A stretch of DNA of 48,865 bases from Bacteroidota bacterium (GTDB lineage: Bacteria > Bacteroidota > Bacteroidia > Chitinophagales > Chitinophagaceae). Position 1 is the stretch's first letter, and each line of letters begins with the position of its first letter. The notes beneath the pieces were generated by a model. That model made no database searches. It had not been told where the DNA came from and saw only the letters and a list, made by a program, of their open reading frames with translations. Below, piece by piece: positions 41,674 to 48,865 of this stretch. The stretch is taken from the NCBI GenBank assembly GCA_023409975.1, contig JAEYQO010000074.1:1-48865 (forward strand), read 5' to 3'. The translations under genes and the position numbers were made by a program.

Positions 41674-42549
41674 TTACGATTTATTGGCGGCAGCAAGCAG
41701 CGTGTTTTTCATCAGTCCACAGATCGTCATCGGACCGACGCCTTTGGGGACGGGTGTTATATAACTGCATTTGGGCGCCACCTGGTCAAAATCAACATCA
41801 CCTACGAGGCGATACCCGCTCTTCTTCGTGCTGTCTTCAACCCGGTTAATGCCTACATCAATGATGATAGCCCCTTCCTTTACCATATCAGCGGTAACAA
41901 AACCAGGGCGACCGATTGCTGCTACGATCACATCCGCCTGAAGTGTCAGCTCTTTAAGATGCTTCGTTTTGGAATGGCAAAGGGTAACCGTTGCATTCCC
42001 GGGGTTGCCATTCCGCGCCAGCAAGACAGACATGGGAGAACCTACGATATGGCTTCTGCCGATTACCACGCAGTGTTTACCAGTAAGATCGATCTGGTAG
42101 TGCTGCAGCATGAGGAGGATACCGTAGGGTGTGGCAGGTAAGAAACCCGGAAGTCCCAGGAGCATCTTCCCCTGACTGATGGGATGGAATCCATCTACAT
42201 CCTTTTCAGGATCGATCGCTTCGATGATCGCATGCTCTTTTATATGTTTCGGCAGGGGCAGTTGGACCAGGATACCGTCGATTTCCTGATTCTTATTCAG
42301 ACGATCCACTTCCTGCAATAATTCCTCCTGCGTGATGGTTTCGTCCAGTCTGATCAGGGTAGAGCCAAAGCCCAGCTCCCCACAGGTTTTCACCTTGGAG
42401 CCTACGTAAGCCTCACTGGCGGGATTGTTGCCTACCAGCACTGCAGCCAGATGAGGTACCTTCCCACCTTTAGCCTTCTGTGCTTCGACTTCCTGTTTGA
42501 TTTCTTGCTTGATATGTGCGGAAACCGCCGCTCCATCGAGGATTTGCAT
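41674..42549 (-). CDS. folD: bifunctional methylenetetrahydrofolate dehydrogenase/cyclohydrolase
   Basis: FolD oxidises 5,10-methylene-THF to 5,10-methenyl-THF with NADP and then hydrolyses it to 10-formyl-THF, feeding purine and formyl-methionine synthesis. The 291-residue protein has the catalytic A-Y-V-G-S-K-V-K-T-C segment (Lys about 56), QLPLPKHI, the NADP-binding GRSHIVGSPMSVLL and the C-terminal ITPVPKGVGPMTICGLM. Length is normal. It begins the folD-queE-uppP operon. The -7 box TATCTTTG lies only 6 bases before the ATG, so the message is probably leaderless. Confidence 0.96.
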   Translation of the reverse strand: MQILDGAAVSAHIKQEIKQEVEAQKAKGGKVPHLAAVLVGNNPASEAYVGSKVKTCGELGFGSTLIRLDETITQEELLQEVDRLNKNQEIDGILVQLPLPKHIKEHAIIEAIDPEKDVDGFHPISQGKMLLGLPGFLPATPYGILLMLQHYQIDLTGKHCVVIGRSHIVGSPMSVLLARNGNPGNATVTLCHSKTKHLKELTLQADVIVAAIGRPGFVTADMVKEGAIIIDVGINRVEDSTKKSGYRLVGDVDFDQVAPKCSYITPVPKGVGPMTICGLMKNTLLAAANKS

Positions 42550-42554
42550 GGGCG

Positions 42555-42562
42555 CAAAGATA
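42555..42562 (-). promoter_or_regulatory. -7 box (TATCTTTG) for the folD operon
   Basis: Perfect TAnnTTTG match on the minus strand, ending 6 bases before the ATG at 42549; predicts leaderless transcription. Confidence 0.5.
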
Positions 42563-42581
42563 GCCGCTTCATTCCATTCCT

Positions 42582-42589
42582 TAAATTTG
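42582..42589 (+). promoter_or_regulatory. -7 box (TAAATTTG) for the endonuclease I gene
   Basis: Perfect TAnnTTTG match; start near 42593 and a 15-base leader to the GTG at 42608. It lies 20 bases from the divergent folD box, so the two promoters overlap. Confidence 0.55.
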
Positions 42590-42607
42590 CATTCTTATAG
42601 GAATCCT

Positions 42608-43675
42608 GTGAAGAAACTCATCTACCTGCTGTCACTAAGTCCCGTTTTGACATTTGCTCAGCCTCAGGGCTATTATGATGACGCGGTTGGCCTGAATGGT
42701 CAGGCACTGAAAGCGGCGCTCCATCAGATCATCGATGATCACGACCCCATTGGCTATAGTGGCCTCTGGAATGCTTTCGAGGCTAGCGATAAAAAAAACA
42801 ACGGCAAGGTTTGGGATATTTATTCGGATAAGCCGGGGCAGACACCACCTTATGAATTTACGTTTGTAACTGATCAATGCGGAGGCAATTCACCTAATAC
42901 CGAAAATGGCTGCTTTAACAGGGAACACACCTGGCCACAGAGCTATTTCAGCAGCAGTAATCCTGCAGTTTCTGATCTGTTTCATGTTTATCCCACCGAT
43001 GCCTGGGTCAACTCTAAAAGAGGCAACTTTCCATATGGCGTGGTAAACAATGCCAACTGGACCAGCCTGAATGGATCGAAAGTGGGACCCAATGCGTTTC
43101 CCGGATCGCCCTCCGGTACTGCGTTTGAGCCGATTGACTCTTTTAAGGGAGATGTTGCCCGTACCTATTTCTATATGGCGACGCGTTATTATTCCGAGGA
43201 TAATTCCTGGGATGACTGGGCAATGGCCGATGGTGCTGACTTAAAGCCCTGGGCAGTAAGCATGTTGTTGGAATGGCATCATCTGGACCCGGTGAGCCAG
43301 AAAGAAAAAGACAGAAATGAAGCCGTGTACAGCCTTCAGGACAACCGGAATCCCTTTATCGATAATCCCCTGTTTGCCGACTGTATCTGGGCGAATGCTG
43401 ACTGCTGGACCAATAGTGTTGCGGAGGTGGCAGATCCCGAAAACCTCAGCATTTATCCCAATCCGGCAAAGGGGCTGGTACGTGTGGACTGGCAGGGAGC
43501 TGTCGCAGAACAATTCGTCGTGGAAGTTTATGCTGTTTCGGGAGCGCGGTTGCATCACAGCGAACCAGCGGCAAAGGCGTTCCATTTCTCCGTGGACGGA
43601 TGGGCACCGGGTGTTTATCTGATCCATATCAAAACCCCAAAGACCAGACTTGTAAAAAAGCTGATCGTCGAATAA
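42608..43675 (+). CDS. secreted endonuclease I family nuclease with T9SS type A sorting domain
   Basis: A 355-residue secreted nuclease. The GTG at 42608 gives a signal peptide ending near residue 18 (TFAQPQ) and follows a -7 box; the open frame upstream lacks a signal. The endonuclease I domain (about 20-260) has the catalytic core FNREHTWPQSYF (His and Glu binding metal) and DLFHVYPTDAWVNSKRGNFP, then EWHHLDPVSQKEKDRNEAVY. The C-terminal 75 residues are a type A sorting domain (LSIYPNPAKG, VEVYAVSGARL, PGVYLIHIKT, KKLIVE). The protein is probably exported by the T9SS and attached to the surface, where it degrades nucleic acid for phosphate or carbon. Confidence 0.94.
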   Translation: MKKLIYLLSLSPVLTFAQPQGYYDDAVGLNGQALKAALHQIIDDHDPIGYSGLWNAFEASDKKNNGKVWDIYSDKPGQTPPYEFTFVTDQCGGNSPNTENGCFNREHTWPQSYFSSSNPAVSDLFHVYPTDAWVNSKRGNFPYGVVNNANWTSLNGSKVGPNAFPGSPSGTAFEPIDSFKGDVARTYFYMATRYYSEDNSWDDWAMADGADLKPWAVSMLLEWHHLDPVSQKEKDRNEAVYSLQDNRNPFIDNPLFADCIWANADCWTNSVAEVADPENLSIYPNPAKGLVRVDWQGAVAEQFVVEVYAVSGARLHHSEPAAKAFHFSVDGWAPGVYLIHIKTPKTRLVKKLIVE

Positions 43676-43710
43676 TTGACCTCCCTGCTTTTCCGGTATA
43701 GCCAAAATTG

Positions 43711-43733
43711 CTGAACACGCCGTTCTGTGTCAG
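43711..43733 (+). terminator. possible weak terminator after the endonuclease I gene
   Basis: CTGAACAC pairs with GTGTCAG through 7 bp and one bulged A, loop of 8 bases, then AATTTCTATTG. The T-run is poor. The 169-base convergent gap holds nothing else convincing. Confidence 0.3.
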
Positions 43734-43844
43734 AATTTCTATTGTATTTGCCGGGCACCGGAATTAACTACATCCAGCATATCATCAGTGGGTCAGTGAT
43801 GAAAACGATCAGTGGACAAATAAACTCCTGCTGTATGGGGACCC

Positions 43845-45059
43845 TCAGGAACCCGGTAATACCAGTTTTAAACTGGAATAGCCATTCCGGGACCGGACCT
43901 TCAAGATATACATGCCGCCGGGAAGATCACCAGTAGGGATATCTGCCTGCAGCTCCTGGAATTTGTTGCTCAGGAGCTGCTTTCCATTCAAATCATATAG
44001 TTCCAGTTCCCTTGTCGCTGCTGATTCAAAGCTTATCCGGATAGCACCATTGCGGACGACATAGCTGAAGGTTTCTGCTTTGGTCTCCTTCACGCTCGTG
44101 AAGACCTTAGTACGAAGCCAGTAAACGATGGTGTCGGTCACGGCTTCTGAGACGGCGGGGTCGCTAGCTGTTGTGAGGTAGTGATTGATGCCAGCTATCT
44201 GGTAAAAATCTGCGACTGCGACCTCCTGCTGTAATCTCACCAATTCTGTGGACACGGGGACATTGATATCATCTTCCATTCCGACGAACAGTTTTGGTCC
44301 ACCGAAACTATTATAGTGATGTGAAACGGAGTCTACTACTTTAAAATACTTGTTCCAGACGTTTGCGGGCACACCGAATAAGGGAGGGGTCATTGAATTA
44401 TAGTTGCCCGTTCTGACATCCTGACAATACTGGAGGATCTGATCAGCGGATTGTTGCGCTGCATTGACATCGCCGTTGCAACTGTCTGCAATGAACACCA
44501 ACTGGTAAGCGAGAAGGCTATCCAGGGGCCTTCTTGGACCAGCGAGCGAAATCAAAGCCTTTACCTGAGGTTCCTGACGGGCAATATATGGTATGATAGC
44601 ACCGCCTTCGCTATGTCCGATCAGCACCAGATTATTGGTATCAATATCGTTTCTCGACTTCAGGTATTGCAATGCTGAGGCAACCGGCATCCAGAGCTTG
44701 TCGAAGGTGATCGGCCCCATGGTGAGCGGGTAGGTGTATTCAACCTTGTCGTAAGTGAGAACGGCATATCCTGAATCGGATAGGGCATTGCTTAATCCGA
44801 GGTAGGGGGCGAGCGTCTGATTCAGCAGCCCTGGATAGAGGCATTGGGAATTTCCGCCTGAAAGCGTGAATGTACCATTCCGGTCATTCGCACCGGTCCC
44901 TGGCATTATTACAATTGCTTTATAGGGCGGCGTGCCGTTGGGAGGGAGTTGCAAACGGGCATTGATCTGCAGGCCCTCGTGTTGGAAATCTACTGTCTGG
45001 GACTGGCCGAAGCTGGCTATTCCCATCAAAACAATCGCAAAAAGCAGGCTCTTTTTCAT
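43845..45059 (-). CDS. secreted alpha/beta hydrolase with T9SS type A sorting domain
   Basis: A 404-residue exported hydrolase. The ATG at 45059 gives a signal peptide ending near residue 21 (FGQSQ) and lies 24 bases after a -7 box; the open frame upstream has no signal and runs through the promoter. The alpha/beta hydrolase core (about 22-315) has IVIMPGTGANDRNGTF (oxyanion region), the nucleophile elbow LVLIGHSEGG, KLFVGMEDDINVPVS with a likely catalytic Asp and INHYLTT with the catalytic His. The C-terminal 75 residues are a type A sorting domain (LELYDLNGKQLL, PGGMYILKV). Substrate is unknown; the family includes esterases and peptidases. It is convergent with the endonuclease I gene. Confidence 0.9.
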   Translation of the reverse strand: MKKSLLFAIVLMGIASFGQSQTVDFQHEGLQINARLQLPPNGTPPYKAIVIMPGTGANDRNGTFTLSGGNSQCLYPGLLNQTLAPYLGLSNALSDSGYAVLTYDKVEYTYPLTMGPITFDKLWMPVASALQYLKSRNDIDTNNLVLIGHSEGGAIIPYIARQEPQVKALISLAGPRRPLDSLLAYQLVFIADSCNGDVNAAQQSADQILQYCQDVRTGNYNSMTPPLFGVPANVWNKYFKVVDSVSHHYNSFGGPKLFVGMEDDINVPVSTELVRLQQEVAVADFYQIAGINHYLTTASDPAVSEAVTDTIVYWLRTKVFTSVKETKAETFSYVVRNGAIRISFESAATRELELYDLNGKQLLSNKFQELQADIPTGDLPGGMYILKVRSRNGYSSLKLVLPGS

Positions 45060-45082
45060 TCTACCGGATTTGGACCTACAGA

Positions 45083-45090
45083 CAAAAATA
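45083..45090 (-). promoter_or_regulatory. -7 box (TATTTTTG) for the alpha/beta hydrolase gene
   Basis: Perfect TAnnTTTG match on the minus strand; start near 45079, leader about 20 bases. Supports the start at 45059. Confidence 0.55.
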
Positions 45091-45161
45091 AGATAATCTG
45101 ATACCTGTCTTAGCTTTTCAAACAGGAACAGTTTCAGACCAATCCTATAATATTGTAAGAT

Positions 45162-46262
45162 ATGAAAGTGAAAGACGTTGCAAAGGCTATCGAACGATTT
45201 GCGCCGCTTGCATATCAGGAAAATTACGACAATAGTGGATTGCAGGTGGGGCAGGCCGATATGGAGGTGGAGGGTATCCTGATCACACTGGATATTACAG
45301 AACAGGTGCTGGATGAGGCACGCGAGAGAGGCTGCAATATGATCGTTGCCCATCACCCCTTGCTGTTTTCCGGCCTGAAACAGATCAGCGGAAGAAATCC
45401 CATAGAGCGGATCGTCCGCCGGGCGATCAAAGAAGACCTGGCACTATATGCCTGCCATACCAATCTGGATAATGTCCGTAACGGCGTCAATGCCATCATT
45501 GCGGAAAAACTCGCCCTGACCAATACGGCCGTGTTATCCATGAAGATGGACACCCTTTGCAAGCTATACACTTATGTCCCTCAGGATGCTGCAGATAAAG
45601 TCCGGGAGGCCTTGTTTGCTGCGGGAGCAGGAGATATCGGAAAGTATCGGGAATGTAGCTTCAGCACCCAGGGCAGCGGTAGCTTCCGGCCCGGAGAAGA
45701 TGCAGACCCTGCCATCGGACAGCCGGGAGGACCGAGGGAGTACGTGGATGAAATAAAGATTGAGGTCATCCTGCAGCGCCACCAGCAGCTATCTGTACTG
45801 AAAGCCTTGTTTGCTGCTCACCCGTATGAGGAAGTCGCCTATGAGATCATTGCCCTTCAGAACCCGAATCAGGATGTCGGTTCTGGTATGGTGGGCAGTC
45901 TGCCGGAGCCGATGGGTGGCATTCAATTCCTGGCGCATTTAAAGGACCGTATGCAGGTGGACTGTATCCGGCACACCAACCTGCTCGATAAACCGGTGGA
46001 AAAAGTGGCCGTTTGCGGAGGATCGGGGAGCTTTCTGTTAAAAGAGGCTATAGCTGCCGGCGCTGATGTGTTTGTAACTGCCGACTTTAAATATCATCAA
46101 TTCTTTGATGCTGAAGGTAAAATCGTCATCGCGGATATAGGCCACTATGAATCGGAGCAGTTCACCAAAGAATTATTGGCAGATATACTTAAGAATAAAT
46201 TCCCTAATTTTGCCATTCTTTTATCAAATTTATCCACCAATCCTGTAAAATATTATTCCTGA
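45162..46262 (+). CDS. NIF3-like dinuclear metal centre protein (GTP cyclohydrolase I type 2 family)
   Basis: A 366-residue protein of the YbgI/NIF3 family, which forms a hexameric ring with a dinuclear metal site per subunit; its cellular role is poorly known, though often listed as GTP cyclohydrolase I type 2. The metal ligands are present: HHPLLF with His65 and His66, E-N-Y-DNSGLQ, the A-C-H-TNLD motif and the C-terminal G-H-Y-E-S-E-Q pair, plus ADVFVTADFKYHQF. An inserted PII-like subdomain (about 125-230) with Y-V-P-Q...V-R-E-A-L-F-A-A-G-A-G-D-I-G is typical of the longer members. It precedes a zinc-ribbon coiled-coil gene by 3 bases; the two are usually paired in Bacteroidota. Confidence 0.93.
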   Translation: MKVKDVAKAIERFAPLAYQENYDNSGLQVGQADMEVEGILITLDITEQVLDEARERGCNMIVAHHPLLFSGLKQISGRNPIERIVRRAIKEDLALYACHTNLDNVRNGVNAIIAEKLALTNTAVLSMKMDTLCKLYTYVPQDAADKVREALFAAGAGDIGKYRECSFSTQGSGSFRPGEDADPAIGQPGGPREYVDEIKIEVILQRHQQLSVLKALFAAHPYEEVAYEIIALQNPNQDVGSGMVGSLPEPMGGIQFLAHLKDRMQVDCIRHTNLLDKPVEKVAVCGGSGSFLLKEAIAAGADVFVTADFKYHQFFDAEGKIVIADIGHYESEQFTKELLADILKNKFPNFAILLSNLSTNPVKYYS

Positions 46263-46265
46263 TAT

Positions 46266-47024
46266 ATGGCTACTGTAAAAGACTTTTCAGTTGAAGAAAA
46301 GCTTGTTGCTGTCCTGACTCTGCAGAAAATCGATTCAAAGATCGACGAGATCAAGACCCTGAAAGGGGAGCTTCCGATGGAAGTGAAGGATCTTGAAGAT
46401 GAAATCGAAGGACTCCAGACCCGCATCAACAACATCGACGCGGAAATTGACAGCATCAACAAGTTCATAGAGGCGAAGACCGAGGGGAAGAAAGAAGCCC
46501 AGGCGCTGATCAAGAAGTATGAGAAGCAGCAGGACAATGTGAAGAACAACCGTGAGTTTGAAGCCATCAATAAAGAGATTGAGATGCAGGAACTTGAGGT
46601 TAAACTCAACGAGAAGCATATCAAAGATGCACAGTACGAACTCAGGGACCGTCAGGCTGCCCGTGTGAGCACGGAAGAGAAAATGAATCAGGTCCAGGAA
46701 GCTTTACAGATCAAGAAAGCTGAGCTGGAGAAGATCATCTCTGAAACAGAAAAAGAAGAATCTCAGCTTGCAGGACGTTCAGAAGAAGCCAAGGAACGTG
46801 TTGATGCCCGTCTGCTGACTGCTTACGAACGTATCCGTACCAGCTATAAAAACGGACTCGCAGTAGTTCCCATTATGCGTGATTCCTGCGGCGGATGTTT
46901 TAATATCATTCCACCTCAGCGCCAGTCAGAGATCCGTCAGCGTAAGAAGATCATCGTTTGCGAGCACTGCGGACGTGTGGTGGTGGATACCGATCTGAAC
47001 GATCAGGTGAAGCTTGATGCTTAA
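46266..47024 (+). CDS. coiled-coil protein with C-terminal zinc ribbon (C4-type, CT398-like)
   Basis: A 252-residue protein with a long antiparallel coiled coil (residues about 15-190, regular heptads rich in Glu and Lys, such as DEIEGLQTRINNIDAEID) and a C-terminal zinc ribbon with four cysteines: C-G-G-C in SCGGCFNI and C-x-x-C in VCEHCGRVV. This layout is that of CT398/DUF164-type proteins, thought to bind nucleic acid or secretion-system partners; the function is uncertain. It follows the NIF3-like gene directly and is cotranscribed. A strong terminator lies 22 bases after the stop. Confidence 0.9.
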   Translation: MATVKDFSVEEKLVAVLTLQKIDSKIDEIKTLKGELPMEVKDLEDEIEGLQTRINNIDAEIDSINKFIEAKTEGKKEAQALIKKYEKQQDNVKNNREFEAINKEIEMQELEVKLNEKHIKDAQYELRDRQAARVSTEEKMNQVQEALQIKKAELEKIISETEKEESQLAGRSEEAKERVDARLLTAYERIRTSYKNGLAVVPIMRDSCGGCFNIIPPQRQSEIRQRKKIIVCEHCGRVVVDTDLNDQVKLDA

Positions 47025-47044
47025 ATTACCATCCTGATATCATT

Positions 47045-47073
47045 GAGGCTCCGGTAGTACCGGGGCCTTTTTT
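47045..47073 (+). terminator. intrinsic terminator after the zinc-ribbon gene
   Basis: A 9-bp GC-rich stem (47047-47055 with 47059-47067, one G-U pair) and 3-base loop followed by six T. Confidence 0.88.
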
Positions 47074-47138
47074 ACGCCCGCTCCATTCCTCTTCCGTCGC
47101 CAGTGTGCTGATGTCAGACCACTTACTCTGCTTTTCCT

Positions 47139-47146
47139 TATTTTTG
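47139..47146 (+). promoter_or_regulatory. -7 box (TATTTTTG) for the GtrA-like gene
   Basis: Perfect TAnnTTTG match; start near 47150, leader about 19 bases to the proposed TTG at 47169. Confidence 0.5.
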
Positions 47147-47168
47147 CCGACACCCTCTGCTAAATAGT

Positions 47169-47681
47169 TTGCTGAACACAGCGAGAAATATCATTCTGAA
47201 TAGTATAGATTTCTTCCATCCGCCTTTTTCCAGATGGATTGATCAGCGCACCTTCCGCTATCTCGCCTGTGGTGGTTCCAATACCCTGCTTGATATTCTG
47301 ATATACTTTATTGCTTATAACTTTCTGCTGGACAAGCAGGCAGTGCCAACCCCCTGGATCGTCATATCTCCTCATATTGCGGCCTTTATGATCTCCTTCA
47401 GCATTAGCTTTCCACTGGGTTTCGCACTGTCCAAATATGTGGTTTTTACGGAATCCAACCTGAAGGGACGGGTACAGCTATTCCGGTATGCTTTACTGGT
47501 GGCCATGTGCATCCTGCTCAATTATTTCTTCCTCAAGCTTTTTGTAGAATGGTGCGGCTTCTTCCCTACCCCTTCCAAAGCACTCACTACGGCCTTCGTA
47601 GCCATATTCAGCTACGTTTCTCAGAGAAACTTCACGTTTAAGGTGAAGGAGGCTTATGTTGAGGTCCGCGACCCTGAATAA
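47169..47681 (+). CDS. GtrA family membrane protein
   Basis: A 170-residue protein of the GtrA family, small four-helix membrane proteins thought to flip or assist polyprenyl-phosphate-linked sugars in envelope polysaccharide synthesis. Four hydrophobic helices are visible, with the family motif RYLACGGSNTLLDILIYFI at the first helix (about 29-48), FMISFSISFPLGFALSKYVVF in the middle and a C-terminal SYVSQRNFTFK. The start is a TTG at 47169: no in-frame ATG precedes the first helix and the -7 box ends 22 bases upstream. It sits between the zinc-ribbon gene and prfB, with its own promoter. Confidence 0.88.
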   Translation: MLNTARNIILNSIDFFHPPFSRWIDQRTFRYLACGGSNTLLDILIYFIAYNFLLDKQAVPTPWIVISPHIAAFMISFSISFPLGFALSKYVVFTESNLKGRVQLFRYALLVAMCILLNYFFLKLFVEWCGFFPTPSKALTTAFVAIFSYVSQRNFTFKVKEAYVEVRDPE

Positions 47682-47689
47682 CTATATCG

Positions 47690-47697
47690 TACTTTTG
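47690..47697 (+). promoter_or_regulatory. -7 box (TACTTTTG) for prfB
   Basis: Perfect TAnnTTTG match in the 24-base gap after the GtrA-like stop; start near 47701, leader about 5 bases to the ATG at 47706. Confidence 0.5.
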
Positions 47698-47705
47698 CTG
47701 CGCAT

Positions 47706-48794
47706 ATGACCCAGGAGCAACTCAAAGAGATGCGGGAACGGCTGCAACAGTTGCAGCGTTTTCTCAGATTTGAAGAAAGAAAAGCTAAAGTAGAAAACGA
47801 CAGGGCCCTGACACTCGCACCAGGGTTTTGGGACGATAATTCCAGAGCTACTGGTATCCTTAAAGACATCAATATCAACGAATACTGGATCGGACTTTAT
47901 AAAAAAGTCAATGATGCGGTAGAAGACTTTGCAGTGCTTTTTGAGTTCTGGAAGGCTGGAGAGGCAGGTGAAGACGAAGCCAGGGACGCATTTGACAAAG
48001 CTGTCAGGGAACTCGACGAACTGGAATTCAAGTCGACGCTCAACGAGCCGGAAGATGAGATGCCGGCTATGATGGTAATCAACTCCGGCGCGGGGGGAAC
48101 AGAAAGCCAGGACTGGGCAGAGATGCTCCTGCGGATGTACAGGATGTATGGCGAAAAACAGGGATGGAAGATCTCCGAGGTTGACGTGCAATATGGCGAC
48201 GGAGCAGGAATCAAGCAGGCCACCCTGGAGTTCGACGGAGCATTTGCCTATGGATTACTGAAAGCTGAAAGCGGCGTACACCGGCTCGTCCGGATATCCC
48301 CCTTCGATTCCAATGCGAGAAGACACACTTCCTTTGCTTCGGTGTTTGTTTACCCGCTGATCGACCAGTCGATCGAGATCGAGGTCAACCCCTCGGACCT
48401 GGAATGGGCTTTCTTCCGTTCTGGAGGTAGTGGTGGACAGAATGTCAACAAAGTGGAGACTGCAGTACGACTGAAACATATTCCTACCGGGATCATCGTT
48501 GAGTGTCAGCAGGCCCGCACCCAGGGGGAAAACCGTGAGAAGGCGCTGACCATGCTGAAATCGCAGCTATACGAGGCGGAACTCCGGAAACGTGAGGAGT
48601 TGAAGAACGCTGCCAATGCCAGTAAGAAAAAGATAGAATGGGGTTCCCAGATTCGCTCGTACGTTTTCCATCCGTATAAAATGATTAAAGACCACAGAAC
48701 AGATTACGAGGTGGGCAATGTGCAACCCGTGATGGATGGCGAACTGGATGAATTTATCAAAGCCTATCTGATGAGTGTAAAAGAAGAACAGTAA
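47706..48794 (+). CDS. prfB: peptide chain release factor 2
   Basis: RF2 reads UGA and UAA stop codons and triggers release of the finished protein from the ribosome. The 362-residue product is complete in a single frame. Domain 1 is the helical N-terminus (about 1-110) with LAPGFWDD; domain 2/4 carries the UGA/UAA-reading SPF tripeptide in RISPFDSNARRHTSF; domain 3 has the catalytic GGQ in RSGGSGGQNVNKVETAVRL. Most bacterial prfB genes have an in-frame UGA near codon 25 that needs a programmed +1 frameshift; here codons 17-25 read Q-R-F-L-R-F-E-E without a stop, so that autoregulation is absent. It has its own -7 box. A probable ABC transporter gene starts 4 bases after the stop. Confidence 0.96.
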   Translation: MTQEQLKEMRERLQQLQRFLRFEERKAKVENDRALTLAPGFWDDNSRATGILKDININEYWIGLYKKVNDAVEDFAVLFEFWKAGEAGEDEARDAFDKAVRELDELEFKSTLNEPEDEMPAMMVINSGAGGTESQDWAEMLLRMYRMYGEKQGWKISEVDVQYGDGAGIKQATLEFDGAFAYGLLKAESGVHRLVRISPFDSNARRHTSFASVFVYPLIDQSIEIEVNPSDLEWAFFRSGGSGGQNVNKVETAVRLKHIPTGIIVECQQARTQGENREKALTMLKSQLYEAELRKREELKNAANASKKKIEWGSQIRSYVFHPYKMIKDHRTDYEVGNVQPVMDGELDEFIKAYLMSVKEEQ

Positions 48795-48797
48795 GAT

Positions 48798-48865
48798 TTG
48801 ACGCAGGAAAAGACAAAAAAGAAAATATTTGACACGCATTTACTGCGACGGATCTTTTCCTTTGC
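48798..48865 (+). CDS. probable ABC exporter, N-terminal fragment (cut by window end)
   Basis: A frame open to the window edge begins at a TTG just after the prfB stop and reads MTQEKTKKKIFDTHLLRRI followed by FSF. The D-x-x-L-L-R-R-I-F-S-F pattern is that of the short cytoplasmic lead before the first membrane helix of ABC exporters of the MsbA type. Only 22 codons are visible, so the family is a guess from the N-terminus. Confidence 0.45.
   Translation, partial: MTQEKTKKKIFDTHLLRRIFSF

Noticed and set aside
41094..41849. 251-codon plus-strand frame
   Set aside because: Antisense to queE and the end of folD, both with intact catalytic motifs.
43768..43881. 37-codon plus-strand stretch that reads like the C-terminus of a protein (rich in W, Y, D, P and G)
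   Set aside because: No start codon, preceded directly by a stop, and its end lies antisense to the alpha/beta hydrolase; could be a gene remnant but chance is as likely.
43727..43936. 69-codon plus-strand frame after the endonuclease I gene
   Set aside because: GTG start without promoter, half antisense to the hydrolase gene, no features.
1..48865. Searched by eye for tRNA, rRNA, CRISPR repeats, insertion-sequence ends and toxin-antitoxin pairs
   Set aside because: None was found; no transposase, integrase or repeat-spacer pattern is visible.

Overview
The window is chromosomal DNA of a Bacteroidota bacterium, most likely of the order Chitinophagales (family Chitinophagaceae). The signs are a type IX secretion (T9SS) pair of a PorP/SprF protein and a giant PKD-repeat protein ending in a gliding-motility/type B sorting domain, two proteins with type A C-terminal sorting domains, many SPII lipoproteins ending in Ser-Cys or Ala-Cys, almost no Shine-Dalgarno sequences, and many intergenic -7 boxes of the Bacteroidota form TAnnTTTG. 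I see no rRNA, tRNA, CRISPR array, insertion sequence or prophage. It is mostly a core-genome segment with a few accessory patches.

Layout. 1-1.7 kb: the 3' part of a lipid/diacylglycerol kinase, then a large lipoprotein. 1.7-4.7 kb (minus): an operon of a UPF0104-type membrane protein, a DUF3108 protein and a secreted M28 peptidase, divergent from ruvC (4.7-5.3 kb). 5.3-7.0 kb: a lipoprotein and an orphan OmpR-type response regulator, divergent. 7.0-14.0 kb (minus): the PKD/Ig-like adhesin and its PorP/SprF partner. 14.2-16.6 kb: pdxJ and a peptide-binding lipoprotein, divergent. 16.8-20.9 kb (minus): a TPR protein, a small lipoprotein, a GHL10 glycoside hydrolase-like protein and a small basic secreted protein. 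21.0-24.3 kb (plus): a His-rich small protein, a TonB-dependent receptor and a lipoprotein, probably a metal-uptake module. 24.4-26.2 kb (minus): korA. 26.35-28.4 kb (minus): a visibly AT-richer three-gene lipoprotein island.

28.7-35.6 kb: osmC, then ubiX-mazG-NtrY-like kinase (minus), a thioredoxin-like protein and nth. 35.7-40.2 kb (plus): a GT39-type transferase, fructose-1,6-bisphosphatase, alanine dehydrogenase and a TerB-like protein. 40.2-42.5 kb (minus): folD-queE-uppP. 42.6-45.1 kb: two convergent T9SS cargo genes, an endonuclease I and an alpha/beta hydrolase. 45.2-48.9 kb (plus): a NIF3-like protein, a zinc-ribbon coiled-coil protein, a GtrA protein, prfB (no programmed frameshift) and the first codons of a probable ABC transporter.

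Functional themes: T9SS surface display (adhesin plus PorP/SprF, nuclease, hydrolase), envelope and lipid work (DGK, UPF0104, GT39, UppP, GtrA), cofactor and RNA-modification metabolism (PdxJ, UbiX, FolD, QueE), DNA repair and nucleotide-pool cleaning (RuvC, Nth, MazG), and central carbon metabolism (KorA, FBPase, Ald). The least explained parts are the AT-rich lipoprotein island at 26.35-28.4 kb with its palindromic promoter region and internal hairpin, the helically phased 11-bp repeat array at 16.63-16.68 kb, and the His-rich protein/TonB/lipoprotein module. Start codons were chosen from signal peptides, family N-termini and -7 box positions; all are predictions.
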